This document shows positions 45,801 to 53,174 of a stretch of DNA of 64,000 nt, in pieces. The translations under genes and the position numbers were made by a program. The notes under the pieces are model-generated. The model saw only the letters and a program-made list of their open reading frames with translations. It did no database searches and had not been told where the DNA came from. The first letter of the stretch is position 1, and every line of letters starts with the position of its first letter. The DNA is from ECT2AJA-044 sp965262845 (GTDB taxonomy: Bacteria; Bacteroidota; Bacteroidia; Flavobacteriales; ECT2AJA-044), in assembly GCA_965262845.1 (NCBI GenBank), contig CBDHFX010000002.1, forward strand, positions 1,612,001 to 1,676,000, in the 5' to 3' direction.

Positions 45801-48800
45801 ATGTGGGATAACGGGCTTTCGGCTGGTACTTCACACAGCAATCTGAGCGCCGGAACCTACCGGGTAACGGTTATGGACGCCAATGGCTGCACCGATTCCC
45901 TTACCGTGAACATCACCGAGCCCGGTGCAGCACTTGCTGCTACCGGTGGATCAACCAATATCAGCTGTCATGGAGCGGGCGACGGGTCCATTGATGTAAC
46001 CGTCTCGGGGGGCACCCCTAACTATACCTACGCCTGGAGCAGGGACCCGCAGGCAGGATTTACTGATCCGGGTACGGAGGACCTGTCGCAACTGGACCCG
46101 GGGATATACACCCTGAACGTAACCGATGACAATGGCTGTTCGGCTACGCTCATGTTCACCCTTGCCGGACCGGAAGCCCTGACCGTATCGGCAGGTTCGG
46201 TAACCGACATAAGCTGCTTCGGAGGTAGTGACGGAGCACTGACTGTGAGCGTATCGGGTGGCTCACCTGGCTATACCTATCTGTGGAATAACGGGCTTTC
46301 GGCTGGTACTTCACACAGCAATCTGAATGCCGGAACCTACCGGGTAACGGTTACAGACGCCAATGGTTGCGCCGATTCCCTTACCGTGAACATCACCGAG
46401 CCCGGTGCAGCACTTGCTGCTACCGGTGGATCAACCAATATCAGCTGTCATGGAGCGGGCGACGGGTCCATTGATGTAACCGTCTCGGGGGGCACCCCTA
46501 ACTATACCTACGCCTGGAGCAGGGACCCGCAGGCAGGATTTACTGATCCGGGTACGGAGGACCTGTCGCAACTGGACCCGGGGATATACACCCTGAACGT
46601 AACCGATGACAATGGCTGTTCGGCTACGCTCATGTTCACCCTTGCCGGACCGGAAGCCCTGACCGTATCGGCAGGTTCGGTAACCGACATAAGCTGCTTC
46701 GGAGGTAGTGACGGAGCGCTGACTGTTAGCGTATCGGGTGGCTCACCTGGCTATACCTATCTGTGGAATAACGGGCTTTCGGCTGGTACTTCACACAGCA
46801 ATCTGAATGCCGGAACCTACCGGGTAACGGTTACAGACGCCAATGGCTGCACCGATTCCCTTACCGTAAACATCATCCAGCCCAGCGCTCTGGTCGCTAC
46901 CGGTGGGGCTATCAATACCACTACCTGCGGAGCCAGCGATGGTTCCATTGCCCTGACCATCAGCGGTGGTACACCCGGCTATACCTACGCCTGGAATAAC
47001 GGGCTGTCGGCTGGTACTTCACACAGCAATCTGAGTGCCGGAACCTACCAGGTGTCGGTAACGGATGCCAGCGGATGCAGGGAGGTCTTCTCCTACACCG
47101 TTACCGGATCAGCTGCCCTGATCGTTTCAACAACCATTACGGACACAGACTGTTTTGGAGCAAACACCGGTGCTATTGACGTGACGGTAAGCGGAGGCAC
47201 CCCTCCGTACAGCTTTATCTGGAGCCATGGGGCCATCACCCCAAATGTGCAAAACCTCCTTGCAGGCAGCTATCAGCTAACGGTCACCGATGCCGGTGGC
47301 TGCACCCAGCCCCTTTCCGTAAACATCACCCAGCCCGGTGCTCTGGTCGCTACCGGTGGGGCTACCAATACCACTACCTGCGGAGCCAGTGATGGTTCCA
47401 TCACCCTGACCATCAGCGGTGGTACACCCGGCTATACCTATGCGTGGGATAACGGGCTGTCGGCTGGTACTTCACACAGCAATCTGAGTGCCGGAACCTA
47501 CCAGGTGTCGGTAACAGATGCCAGCGGATGCGGGGAGGTCTTCTCCTACACCGTTACCGGATCAGCTGCCCTGATCGTTTCAACAACCATTACGGACACA
47601 GACTGTTTTGGAGCAAACACCGGGGCCATTGACGTGACGGTAAGCGGAGGCACCCCTCCGTACAGCTTTATCTGGAGCCATGGGGCCATCACCCCAAATG
47701 TGCAAAACCTCCTTGCAGGCAGCTATCAGCTAACGGTCACCGATGCCGGTGGCTGCATCCAGTCCCTTTCCGTAAACATTACTGAACCCAGTGCTCTGGT
47801 CGCTACCGGTGGATCAAGCAATATCACTACCTGCGGAGCCAGTGATGGTTCCATTGCCCTGACCATCAGCGGCGGTACACCCGGTTATACCTATGTGTGG
47901 GATAACGGCCTGTCGGCCGGTACTTCACACAGCAATCTGGGTGCCGGAACCTACCAGGTGTCGGTAACGGATGCCAGCGGATGCAGGGAGGTCTTCTCCT
48001 ACACCGTTACCGGATCAGCTGCCCTGATCGTTTCAACAACCATTACGGACACAGACTGTTTTGGAGCAAACACCGGGGCCATTGACGTGACGGTAAGCGG
48101 AGGCACCCCTCCGTACAGCTTTATCTGGAGCCATGGGGCCATGACCCAAAATGTGCAAAACCTCCTTGCAGGCAGCTATCAGCTAACGGTCACCGATGCC
48201 GGTGGCTGCACCCAGTCCCTTGCCGTGAACATCACCCAGCCCGGTGCAGCACTTGCTGCTACCGGTGGGGCAACCAATATCACTACCTGCGGAGCCAGTG
48301 ATGGTTCCATTGCCCTGACCATCAGCGGCGGCACACCCGGCTATACCTATGTGTGGGATAACGGCCTGTCGGCTGGTACTTCACACAGCAATCTGAGTGC
48401 CGGAACCTACCAGGTGTCGGTAACGGATGCCAGCGGATGCGGGGAGGTCTTCTCCTACACCGTTACCGGATCAGCTGCCCTGATCGTTTCAACCACCATT
48501 ACGGATACAGACTGTTTTGGAGCAAACACCGGGGCCATTGATGTGACGGTAGGCGGAGGCACTCCTCCGTACAGCTTTATCTGGAGCCATGGGGCCATGA
48601 CCCCAAATGTGCAAAACCTCCTTGCAGGCAGCTATCAGCTAACAGTCACTGATGCCGGTGGCTGTACCGTAAATATCAACAATACCGTTGCACAGAACAC
48701 GGCCATTTCGGCGATCATTGTACAGAGCAATGTGGACTGCTTCGGTGGATCAAATGGATCGGTCAGCCTGAATGTATCGGGTGGGATACCCCCGTATAGC

Positions 48801-49400
48801 TACCTGTGGAACACAGGGGCCATCACTTCAACCCTGAGCAATCTAACGGCCGGGGCCTACCAGATAACCGTTACCGATGCCAGTGGATGTGTTGCCGATA
48901 ACCAGGTCGTTATTACCGAACCGGCTGAACTGGTGGTCACTGCCGATACGGTTGGCCCTGATGCACTAATGGCCAATGTATCGGGTGGAAGTCCACCCTA
49001 TAACTATTTATGGGGCACAACCCCTCCTCAGACCACACAGACAGCTACGGGACTTTCACCTGACACCTACACGGTGACCGTTACCGATGTAAACGGATGT
49101 TCTGCTACTGCGATAGGAGAGGTGATCAGCATTGAAGAGCTGAGCTTTGTCCGGCACATCAGCCTGTATCCAAACCCGACGGAGGAGGAGGTCTTCGTTG
49201 ACTACAACTTTACCAGTGAGGTGGATCTGGAGGTAACGGTGGTGAATAACCTGGGTCAGGTGGTGCTGACGATCAGCGAGCCGAATGCGGTAAGTGGCCA
49301 GTTGCGTCTGGATGTAACTGATTGGGCCAATGGTACCTACAGCGTGTTGTTCAGTAATGGAAGCCACAGCAGCAGCCGTCAGCTGGTGATCCAAAAGTAA
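39810..49400 (+). CDS. Giant T9SS-secreted SprB-repeat protein
   Basis: A 3196-residue surface protein. A long signal peptide (hydrophobic LLFLFVSFAFLLMG, cleavage near TYAQQ) is followed by about 38 SprB-type repeats of roughly 75-80 residues, each of the form SCxGxxDGSIxVxVSGGTPPYTYxWxxG...LxAGTYxVTVTDxxGC, and a T9SS sorting domain from HISLYPNPTEEEVF to the end. Each repeat has a Cys near its start and one near its end, as if a disulfide closes each Ig-like domain. No catalytic domain is visible, so a filamentous adhesin or gliding-type adhesin is likely, by comparison with SprB (RemA- and lectin-type domains are absent). Secretion would need the T9SS; the SprE/PorW homologue is at 58156. 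Confidence 0.93.
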   Translation: MYQPRYLSSLNAPIFRFFCRKRDLLFLFVSFAFLLMGHVTYAQQPTPTVSLSVIQHATCGGADGIIALTISGWPPNSAYITNWNDGHMSFETNLTTTRTGLSAGTYSVSVDLSPFSPPSLIITSNTVTINEPAALTLSASSVTHASSCGSNDGALTVSVSGGNAPYSYEWDNGMINMLNSPPYVISRSNLSVGTYQVTVTDASNCTHQSLTVSINGLGATGGVTPISCYGANDGSIDVTVSGGTPTYTWSRDPPAGFTDPGNVEDLLQLEPGIYTVTVTDAGCSAILMFTLTEPEALTVSAGPVTHVSCSGGNDGALTASVSGGTPPYTYLWDTGDNTPGLVGLTVGPYQVTVTDANGCEEDFSYTIGLNSPLTVSVDLLNHVSCFGGNGGFVNVTVSGGTPPYTYLWNTGHNTSVAVGPAGTYRVTVTDSGGCTESLTVSITQPDAPLTVAVGVTNTICQGASNGSINVTVSGGTPPYTYMWQNGTVANLTGLPAGTYILVVEDSQPCPPVTLPPITINSVPPITLTHTASHSNVNCSGTGILSVAASGGDPNSPYLYQWDDPNNSTTAQIQDLAPGTYTVTVSQAGSSCEAIESYTITAPPNAFTAGIAPSSTVPIACNGGTATATVTTSGGTPPYSFLWPDPNITTPTNSSLSAGTYTVTVDDADPTCPPVLVDFTITEPDDLVVTHGVTNVSCSGGSDGSISLTASGGAPGYTYVWNNGLSAGTSHNNLSAGNYRVTVTDANGCTQSLSVNITEPFGFMIIYLTTDITCHGANDGSINVSVFAGGTPPYTYLWNTGAVTPSLSGLAAGTYWVTVTGNNGCEAYRSYTITEPDALVVTGGTTDITCHGAGDGSIDVTVSGGTPNYTYTWSRDPQAGFSDPGTEDLSGLQPGVYTLSVTDDNDCPGNTLMFTITEPDDLTVSAGSVTHVSCFGDSDGALTVSISGGTPGYTYVWDNGLSAGASHNNLSAGNYRVTVTDVNGCTDSLSINITQPSAIVATGGTTDITCHGAGDGSIDVTISGGAPGNYVFSWNNGPNLILPAPTVISFDSLSAGIYEASVTDDNGCQEFFSYTIAEPEALVVTGGTTDITCHGASDGSIDVSVSGGNPNYTYAWSRDPQAGFTDPGTEDLSGLQPGVYTLSVTDDNDCPGSTLMFTITEPDDLTVSAGSVTHVSCFGGSDGALTVSVSGGTPGYTYVWNNGLSAGTSHSNLTAGTYRVTVTDDNGCTDSLSINITQPGAALAATGGSTNITCHGAGDGSIDVTVSGGTPNYTYTWSRDPQAGFTDPGTEDLSQLEPGIYTLNVTDDNDCSATLMFTLAGPEALTVSAGSVTDISCFGGSDGALTVSASGGTPGYTYVWDNGLSAGTSHSNLNAGTYRVTVMDANGCTDSLSVNITQPGAALAATGGSTNISCHGAGDGSIDVTVSGGTPNYIYTWSRDPQAGFTDPGTEDLSGLQPGIYTLNVTDDNDCSATLMFTLAGPEALTVSTGSVTDISCFGGSDGALAVSVSGGAPGYTYVWDNGLSAGTSHSNLSAGTYRITVTDDNGCTDSLTVNITQPSAALAATGGSTNISCHGANDGSIDVSVSGGTPNYIYTWSRDPQAGFTDPGTEDLSQLDPGIYTLNVTDDNGCSATLMFTLAGPEALTVSTGSVTDVSCFGGSDGALAVSASGGTPGYTYVWDNGLSAGTSHSNLNAGTYRVTVTDANGCTDSLSINITQPSAALAATGGSTNITCHGAGDGSIDVTVSGGTPNYIYTWSRNPQAGFTDPGTEDLSQLDPGIYTLNITDDNDCSATLMFILTEPEALAVSTGSVTDISCFGGSDGALAVSVSGGTPGYTFVWDNGLSAGTSHSNLNAGTYRVTVTDANGCTDSLTVNIPQAGAALAATGGSTNITCHGAGDGSIDVTVSGGTPTYTYAWSRDPQAGFTDPGTEDLSQLEPGIYTLNVTDDNDCSATLMFTLAGPEALTVSAGSVTDISCFGGSDGALTVSVSGGTPGYTYMWDNGLSAGTSHSNLSAGTYRVTVMDANGCTDSLTVNITEPGAALAATGGSTNISCHGAGDGSIDVTVSGGTPNYTYAWSRDPQAGFTDPGTEDLSQLDPGIYTLNVTDDNGCSATLMFTLAGPEALTVSAGSVTDISCFGGSDGALTVSVSGGSPGYTYLWNNGLSAGTSHSNLNAGTYRVTVTDANGCADSLTVNITEPGAALAATGGSTNISCHGAGDGSIDVTVSGGTPNYTYAWSRDPQAGFTDPGTEDLSQLDPGIYTLNVTDDNGCSATLMFTLAGPEALTVSAGSVTDISCFGGSDGALTVSVSGGSPGYTYLWNNGLSAGTSHSNLNAGTYRVTVTDANGCTDSLTVNIIQPSALVATGGAINTTTCGASDGSIALTISGGTPGYTYAWNNGLSAGTSHSNLSAGTYQVSVTDASGCREVFSYTVTGSAALIVSTTITDTDCFGANTGAIDVTVSGGTPPYSFIWSHGAITPNVQNLLAGSYQLTVTDAGGCTQPLSVNITQPGALVATGGATNTTTCGASDGSITLTISGGTPGYTYAWDNGLSAGTSHSNLSAGTYQVSVTDASGCGEVFSYTVTGSAALIVSTTITDTDCFGANTGAIDVTVSGGTPPYSFIWSHGAITPNVQNLLAGSYQLTVTDAGGCIQSLSVNITEPSALVATGGSSNITTCGASDGSIALTISGGTPGYTYVWDNGLSAGTSHSNLGAGTYQVSVTDASGCREVFSYTVTGSAALIVSTTITDTDCFGANTGAIDVTVSGGTPPYSFIWSHGAMTQNVQNLLAGSYQLTVTDAGGCTQSLAVNITQPGAALAATGGATNITTCGASDGSIALTISGGTPGYTYVWDNGLSAGTSHSNLSAGTYQVSVTDASGCGEVFSYTVTGSAALIVSTTITDTDCFGANTGAIDVTVGGGTPPYSFIWSHGAMTPNVQNLLAGSYQLTVTDAGGCTVNINNTVAQNTAISAIIVQSNVDCFGGSNGSVSLNVSGGIPPYSYLWNTGAITSTLSNLTAGAYQITVTDASGCVADNQVVITEPAELVVTADTVGPDALMANVSGGSPPYNYLWGTTPPQTTQTATGLSPDTYTVTVTDVNGCSATAIGEVISIEELSFVRHISLYPNPTEEEVFVDYNFTSEVDLEVTVVNNLGQVVLTISEPNAVSGQLRLDVTDWANGTYSVLFSNGSHSSSRQLVIQK
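43521..46880 (+). repeat. Seven tandem 480-bp units (two SprB repeats each) inside the giant gene
   Basis: Units start at 43521, 44001, 44481, 44961, 45441, 45921 and 46401, exactly 480 bases apart (160 codons). Each has an A-type repeat (TNI[TS]CHGA.DGSIDV...SRDPQAGFTDPG) and a B-type repeat (TDISCFGGSDGAL...DNGLSAGTSHSNL). An eighth, slightly longer unit (483 bases) lies before them from about 43038. The last two units differ at about four positions only, so they are recent copies. Confidence 0.93.
46881..48695 (+). repeat. Four tandem 453-bp units (second type) inside the giant gene
   Basis: Units begin at 46881, 47334, 47787 and 48240, 453 bases apart, the last one three bases longer. 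Each has a C-type repeat (TTCGASDGSIALTISGGTPGY) and a D-type repeat (TDTDCFGANTGAIDVTVSGGTPPYSFIWSHGA). Near-identical copies suggest recent duplication. Two further, more diverged repeats (48700-49130) and the sorting domain follow. Confidence 0.9.
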
Positions 49401-49538
49401 AGAAGACAGCCTCTGTTACAGAAAATACCGCGTAAAAGGCATTGGCAGGTCGCCGGAGGGGGAGCGATCCAATCGGTACTGACACACACGCAATCCTTTC
49501 CGGAGCCCTGATCAAACGGGCCAGGCCACCTGACCGGA

Positions 49539-51122
49539 TCACAAATCGAACCTGATGCCTTGAGCCAAAGGCAATTCAGTGCTGTAATTGATGGTGTTGG
49601 TCTGGCGACGCATATATACCTTCCAGGAATCGGAGCCGCTTTCGCGACCTCCTCCGGTTTCCTTTTCGCCTCCGAAAGCACCACCGATCTCGGCACCTGA
49701 TGTGCCAATATTTACATTGGCGATCCCGCAGTCGGATCCGGTCACGCTCAGGAAGCGTTCCGCCTCACGCAAGCTGGTGGTCATGATTGCCGAGGAGAGC
49801 CCCTGAACCACGTTGTTTTGCAGTTCAATAGCGTTCTCCACCTCACCGCTGTACCTGATCAGATAGAGGATCGGTGCGAAGGTCTCGTCCTGTACGATCC
49901 CAAAATGATCCTCCACTTCGGCGATTACCGGCTTCACATAGCACCCACTTTCGTACCCTTCCCCCTGGAATACCCTGCCTTCAACGAGGATCCTTCCTCC
50001 TTCCTGTTTTACTTTTTGGATCGCATTCAGGTATTGTTCCACGGCTCCGGTATCGATCAGCGGCCCCACGTGACATCGCTCATCCAGCGGGTTCCCGACC
50101 CTGATCTGGCCGTAGGTCTTTCTTAATCTTTCCTTTACCTCATCGTACACCTCTTCATGGATGATCAGGCGTCGTGTACTTGTGCATCGCTGCCCGGCCG
50201 TACCTACCGCACCGAACAGGACTCCGATGACGGCCATGTCGAGGTCCGCCTGCGGCGTGATGATGACGGCGTTGTTCCCTCCGAGCTCCAAAAGCGATCT
50301 GCCAAGGCGCGCAGCCACGGCCTGAGCAACGATCTTACCCATGCGGATGGATCCGGTGGCCGATACGAGTGGAACACGCTTATCATGCGTTATCATTTCC
50401 CCCACTTTGTAATCGCCGTTCACCAGGCAGCTGATCCCTTCCGGAAGGTTATTCTCCTCCGCCACTTCATGCCAGATCTTTTGGCAGGCTACCCCGCACA
50501 GTGGTGTTTTCTCAGAGGGCTTCCAAATGCAAACATCTCCGCACACCCAGGCCAGGGCCGTATTCCAGCTCCATACGGCAACCGGAAAATTGAAGGCTGA
50601 GATGATCCCAACGACCCCAAGCGAATGGTACTGTTCGTACATGCGGTGACCCGGTCGTTCGCTGTGCATGGTGAGTCCGTGTAACTGCCGTGAGAGCCCA
50701 ACCGCAAAATCGCAGATGTCGATCATCTCCTGTACTTCACCCAGTCCCTCCTGGTATGATTTTCCCATCTCATAGGAAACCAGTTTCCCGAGCGCATTTT
50801 TCCTTTTACGGAGTTTTTCACCGAACTGGCGAACGATCTCCCCGCGTTTCGGGGCGGGCATGAGGCGCCAAACGTTAAAGGCTGTCTGTGCGGTGCTTAT
50901 CACACGCTCGTAATCGGCCTCAGAAGCCGAGCTTACTTTGCCGATCAGCGCTCCGTCAACCGGGGAGTAACTCCCGATGTCCGGACCACTGCCAAAATGT
51001 TTGGAACCGGTGGACACCCCGTGGTTATCACTCTTGATGCCCAATTCATGCAACGCTATTTGAATGCCAAATTCCTGTTGAATACGGTCGCTGTTCCTGA
51101 TCTCCCTGGTCAGTTCTGACAT
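49539..51122 (-). CDS. Aldehyde dehydrogenase, ALDH7A1/antiquitin-like (2-aminoadipate semialdehyde dehydrogenase)
   Basis: A 527-residue NAD(P)-dependent dehydrogenase. The ALDH fold is marked by ISAFNFPVAVWSWNTA (NAD site), LLELGGNNAVII (catalytic Glu), AGQRCTSTRR (catalytic Cys) and DETFAPILYLIRY. AWVCGDVCIWKPSEKTPLC and IGTSGAEIGGAFGGEKETGGGRESGSDSWKVYMRRQTNTINY match the antiquitin group that oxidises 2-aminoadipate 6-semialdehyde in lysine breakdown. With the saccharopine dehydrogenase at 33761-34981 it suggests a lysine pathway, though the two are far apart. ATG 51122 is chosen because TACCTTTG lies at 51151-51158 on the minus strand, just upstream. Confidence 0.9.
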   Translation of the reverse strand: MSELTREIRNSDRIQQEFGIQIALHELGIKSDNHGVSTGSKHFGSGPDIGSYSPVDGALIGKVSSASEADYERVISTAQTAFNVWRLMPAPKRGEIVRQFGEKLRKRKNALGKLVSYEMGKSYQEGLGEVQEMIDICDFAVGLSRQLHGLTMHSERPGHRMYEQYHSLGVVGIISAFNFPVAVWSWNTALAWVCGDVCIWKPSEKTPLCGVACQKIWHEVAEENNLPEGISCLVNGDYKVGEMITHDKRVPLVSATGSIRMGKIVAQAVAARLGRSLLELGGNNAVIITPQADLDMAVIGVLFGAVGTAGQRCTSTRRLIIHEEVYDEVKERLRKTYGQIRVGNPLDERCHVGPLIDTGAVEQYLNAIQKVKQEGGRILVEGRVFQGEGYESGCYVKPVIAEVEDHFGIVQDETFAPILYLIRYSGEVENAIELQNNVVQGLSSAIMTTSLREAERFLSVTGSDCGIANVNIGTSGAEIGGAFGGEKETGGGRESGSDSWKVYMRRQTNTINYSTELPLAQGIRFDL

Positions 51123-51150
51123 GATGCTAAAGCTTGATGTAATGCGCAGG

Positions 51151-51158
51151 CAAAGGTA
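51151..51158 (-). promoter_or_regulatory. -7 box of the ALDH7A1-like gene
   Basis: Minus-strand TACCTTTG, about 29 bases before ATG 51122. A perfect hairpin CCGGGG-GCAAT-CCCCGG (51164-51180) lies just upstream. Confidence 0.5.
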
Positions 51159-51287
51159 CGCTTCCGGGGGCAATCCCCGGTATTACCCTGATGTGGTGGC
51201 AGATGCCGCCTCTGTGGATACCTGAAGGGCCGGGCCGGTACGCAAGGAGTCGTGTACTATAAGCGATACACGGTTATCTCGTACTTT

Positions 51288-52178
51288 TTATTCCTTCGCT
51301 ATTTTATAGTGGGCAACCTTATTGCTGGTCTGGACCTCTATTATGTAGATCCCACTTGAAATATGACCCAGGTCAATTTGATCCTGTGTCCAAACCGCCT
51401 TGATCTCCTGTCCCTTTAAGTCAGATATCCTTATTCCCTGAATATGTTTCTTCGTTTCATTTTCAACGATAATAATGTCCGATGCCGGATTGGGATATAG
51501 CCTGATCTTAAGCGGATTATCCAGGGGCTCCAAACCAATATCGTTTACATAAATAATGTATGTTGGCCCACCACCCGTTCTCTGACACCCTTTGGCGTCT
51601 GTCACAGTAACCGTATATTCAATGCTACTATCTGGCGTTGCCCAAAATGACGACGGTAAATTTGTATGACTCAGCCCATGTGTTGGTGTCCAGCTATAAG
51701 TTGAATAACCATATCCGCTACAGACCATAACATTTGGCCCACGATCCAGAAATACGGACTCCCCTTTATTAATGTAGTATGTATAAGCGCCTCCTAAATG
51801 AGTCCCAAAACACGATGTTGTAATACTGATGGTATCGTAGCTTACACAGCCTGAATGATCCGTAACTTTAAGATAAAGAGCGATGGAATCTCCGACGACA
51901 GAGCTACTCGCTAATGTCGGATTGGAAACAGTGGTATCATCCAGTATGTGGGAAGCGTACAAATACGGTATGGTTGGAAGTAGAAATGGAATAGGATCAA
52001 TACTCCATTCGTATTCGTAGGGAGGGGTTCCCTGCGTGGCGGTTGGCGCCCCTCCTAACTGAATGATGGAATTCGAGGAACAACGGTGTTGGTCCATTCC
52101 CGCATCGGCAACACATTGTGCGTTTGCGCCCTTTATATACAAACAAAGGAACATAAGAAGCATAACATTTTTCATCAT
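51288..52178 (-). CDS. Small T9SS-secreted protein with PKD-like domains
   Basis: A 296-residue protein with a signal peptide (MLLMFLCLYIKGANAQ), about two PKD/SprB-like repeats (ADAGMDQHRCSSNSIIQLGG, YEYEWSIDP, TYSWTPTHGLSHTNLPSSFWATPDSSIEYTVTVTDAKGCQ) and a T9SS sorting domain from KIRLYPNPASDIIIVEN to the end (GIYIIEVQTSNKVAHYKI). It is likely secreted or surface-bound. Base composition is AT-richer than its neighbours. Nothing shows a specific activity. Confidence 0.8.
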   Translation of the reverse strand: MMKNVMLLMFLCLYIKGANAQCVADAGMDQHRCSSNSIIQLGGAPTATQGTPPYEYEWSIDPIPFLLPTIPYLYASHILDDTTVSNPTLASSSVVGDSIALYLKVTDHSGCVSYDTISITTSCFGTHLGGAYTYYINKGESVFLDRGPNVMVCSGYGYSTYSWTPTHGLSHTNLPSSFWATPDSSIEYTVTVTDAKGCQRTGGGPTYIIYVNDIGLEPLDNPLKIRLYPNPASDIIIVENETKKHIQGIRISDLKGQEIKAVWTQDQIDLGHISSGIYIIEVQTSNKVAHYKIAKE

Positions 52179-52321
52179 AGTACGATTTAATCGTCTTTCC
52201 GGCTCAAATCACAACTCCGGCCGGGAAATAACGGAAATTCGCCTGCAAGTTATGAAATTCCATTCAATAATCCAAATTTTTGAGAAAAAATACCGTTCGC
52301 CCCGGAAAACAGGGACAACGC

Positions 52322-53149
52322 TTATTTATCGTCTGCCAGCTTTACCGGGATCTGTTCATTGAACCCATCCGTCATGCCAGGAAAATACCTGTGGATGATC
52401 TCGGTCACGTCGTTGACACTGCTGGGGAAGGTGCTCACGAGTACGCCGCCGGTGAGTCGCACGCCATCGGCCCGGAAGAGATCATAGTGCACGCGTATCT
52501 CGCGGTTGTAGATCTTATTCTCAAAGTCAATGCAGTCATCAAAACGCATGTTGATCTCGAACTGGTTCAGGAACAGAAAGAGTTCGGTTCCGTAGATTTC
52601 GGACAGTTCAGTCAGAACAGCCGGGTCCCTGAGGGTTGCCTGCATATAGCTTCCCTCCTTATCCGCAGCCGGCCCTTCGCGCCGCCCCTCATCGCCGAAA
52701 AGCCCCCGCTCTGCCTCCGGCTTTTTTTCCTTCTGCCTGGCTCTTCCAAAAAAATTCCCAGGGATCCCTTTTTTCTCGGCAGCCCCTTTCCCGCCTTTCT
52801 GTTCCAGGTTTTCCGGCGTAAAGGCGTAGGCATATTTTGTCGTTCGGTAAAGTAGTAGGAGGTCCTCCCCGGCCCGACCAAGTGTATCGCGCAGCAGACT
52901 GTGATCGCCGTACCATTCCTGCAACCGAACCGCAAAACTGATATCGAGTCCGAGGCGAAAACGGCTGCGGATCGCTTCGTAACCCATGTCACTGCCCTCT
53001 GCGATTTCCCGGTCGCTGTCGCTGAGATACATGGTCGACGGAAAGGGCACGATCAGGAGTCCGGAATACAGGCTGTCAGGGTTGTTTTCCCGGCCTGCGG
53101 CCAGATGGGTCAGCGCGGTGCACAAGGCCAGCAAGAGGAACTGCTTCAT
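52322..53149 (-). CDS. Secreted protein of unknown function
   Basis: A 275-residue protein with a signal peptide (MKQFLLLALCTALTHLAAG). No family recognised. The N-terminal third has SGLLIVPFPSTMYLSDSDREIA, then AVRLQEWYGDHSLLRDTLG; a strongly basic/acidic low-complexity segment (EQKGGKGAAEKKG...RARQKEKKPEAERG) interrupts it at about 115-165; the C-terminal part (ELSEIYGTELFLFLNQFEINMRF...VSTFPSSVNDVTEIIHRYFPG) looks globular. ATG 53149 gives a clean signal peptide; the frame opens 24 bases upstream. It follows rseP by 26 bases, which suggests a role in the envelope. Confidence 0.65.
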   Translation of the reverse strand: MKQFLLLALCTALTHLAAGRENNPDSLYSGLLIVPFPSTMYLSDSDREIAEGSDMGYEAIRSRFRLGLDISFAVRLQEWYGDHSLLRDTLGRAGEDLLLLYRTTKYAYAFTPENLEQKGGKGAAEKKGIPGNFFGRARQKEKKPEAERGLFGDEGRREGPAADKEGSYMQATLRDPAVLTELSEIYGTELFLFLNQFEINMRFDDCIDFENKIYNREIRVHYDLFRADGVRLTGGVLVSTFPSSVNDVTEIIHRYFPGMTDGFNEQIPVKLADDK

Positions 53150-53174
53150 AAGGTTTCGCCATTTTGAGAGCAAA

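Noticed and set aside
42416..46690. Regularly spaced minus-strand open frames (60-97 codons, 480-base spacing)
   Set aside because: They are antisense shadows of the tandem repeats in the giant gene; the spacing only reflects the 480-bp unit.
49351..49542. Minus-strand open frames in the gap after the giant gene
   Set aside because: They overlap gene ends and have no recognisable protein features; the gap 49401-49538 appears empty.
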